From REEB95 sp963785735 (GTDB lineage: Bacteria > Pseudomonadota > Alphaproteobacteria > ATCC43930 > CGMCC-115725): a stretch of DNA of 64,000 nucleotides. The DNA is taken from assembly GCA_963785735.1 (NCBI GenBank), contig CAWAWJ010000001.1, positions 372,001 through 436,000 on the forward strand, given 5' to 3'. The translations under genes were made by a program, and so were the position numbers. Position 1 is the first letter of the stretch. The number at the start of each line of letters is the position of its first letter. Below the pieces are notes generated by a model. The model saw only the letters and a list, made by a program, of their open reading frames with translations. It made no database searches and was not told the DNA's origin. Shown piece by piece: positions 63,623 to 64,000 of this stretch.

Positions 63623-64000
63623 ATGATGCAGCGATGGGGTCTCCCGATCGTCGCCTGGCCGTCGCGCTTCCGCCCCAGCTTCTGGGACGGCGTGGCGCTG
63701 CCGCTGGTAATCGGCGGCATCATGCTGTTCGCCTGGGCGAGCCAGCAGATGAGCCTGCCCTTCCATCCGGGCGAGACGATATCCATCTCGCTCGATCCCC
63801 GGCATCTGCCCGAATACGCGCTCCGCACCGTCATGCGCATGGCGATCGCGCTCGCGGCTTCGCTCGTCTTCAGCATCGCCTATGCGGCGGTGGCGGCCAA
63901 GAGCAAGCGCGCCGAGAAGCTGCTGATTCCCATCCTCGATATTCTCCAATCGGTGCCGATCCTCGGATTCCTCTCCATAACCGTGACCGGGTTCATCGCG
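63623..64000 (+). CDS. ABC-type anion transport permease, N-terminal part (runs off the window)
   Basis: The first 126 codons of a gene that continues beyond base 64000. Helices near residues 20-38 and 68-90 and the segment KLLIPILDILQSVPILGFLS match the large duplicated permeases of NitT-like anion systems. ATG at 63623 (or 63626) follows GGGG. It begins a further transport operon unrelated by orientation to the one at 58-61 kb. Confidence 0.8.
   Translation, partial: MMQRWGLPIVAWPSRFRPSFWDGVALPLVIGGIMLFAWASQQMSLPFHPGETISISLDPRHLPEYALRTVMRMAIALAASLVFSIAYAAVAAKSKRAEKLLIPILDILQSVPILGFLSITVTGFIA

Overview
The window reads as chromosomal DNA of a G+C-rich alphaproteobacterium. The evidence is a hemC-hemD-Mic60-hemY gene run, an ATP-type pckA, many ATGA/GTGA start-stop overlaps, TTG and GTG starts, and CtrA-type boxes (TTAA-N7-TTAA) upstream of Flp pilus genes. 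I cannot place it below class; Hyphomicrobiales, Rhodospirillales or a Micropepsaceae-like lineage would all fit. I see no insertion sequence, prophage, CRISPR array or rRNA. No gap between genes exceeds about 260 bases.

Housekeeping half (1-29.7 kb). It opens with the end of an MFS gene and a HugZ-type flavoprotein. pckA (gluconeogenesis) with its terminator follows, then an FAD monooxygenase and a small secreted protein. Next come a first Flp pilin, two small membrane proteins, polA, a zinc-finger protein and an ABC ATPase coupled to a lipoprotein hydrolase. Envelope genes (a WxxGxW-type protein, an OmpA lipoprotein, a Gly/Tyr lipoprotein) and tRNA-Arg(CCG) precede a transglutaminase-like protein, iorBA, a MetE-like protein, a class III sirtuin, a glutamine amidotransferase, gpsA and tsaD. 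hemC, hemD, Mic60 and hemY form a tight forward operon that runs into tRNA-Thr(CGT). A hypothetical membrane protein and gmhA follow.

Tad/Flp pilus locus (29.7-39.4 kb). A second Flp pilin is divergent from a TPR lipoprotein (TadD-like) followed by cpaB, cpaC, cpaD, cpaE, cpaF, tadB and tadC. The motor ATPase gene cpaF carries a one-base insertion that breaks its frame. CtrA-like boxes lie upstream of both flp genes, tadD and cpaB. Prepilin peptidase and TadE/F/G are not in the window.

Catabolic and transport half (39.4-64 kb). A leftward operon carries a branched-chain-type ABC importer (SBP, livHMGF), a molybdenum hydroxylase large subunit and an ACMSD-like amidohydrolase. A luciferase-like flavoprotein lies upstream of it, with a divergent TetR gene and an acyl-CoA-dehydrogenase-fold monooxygenase. 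Then come a beta-hydroxyacid dehydrogenase, an M24 peptidase-fold protein with an altered metal site, an XRE regulator, a divergent MFS/LysR pair and a cupin. A NitT/TauT-type ABC importer follows, coupled to a hydrolase resembling 2,6-dihydroxypseudooxynicotine hydrolase. A second MetE-like protein, diacylglycerol kinase and the start of another ABC permease end the window. Together these genes suggest uptake and breakdown of aromatic or N-heterocyclic acids, but the substrates cannot be read from sequence.
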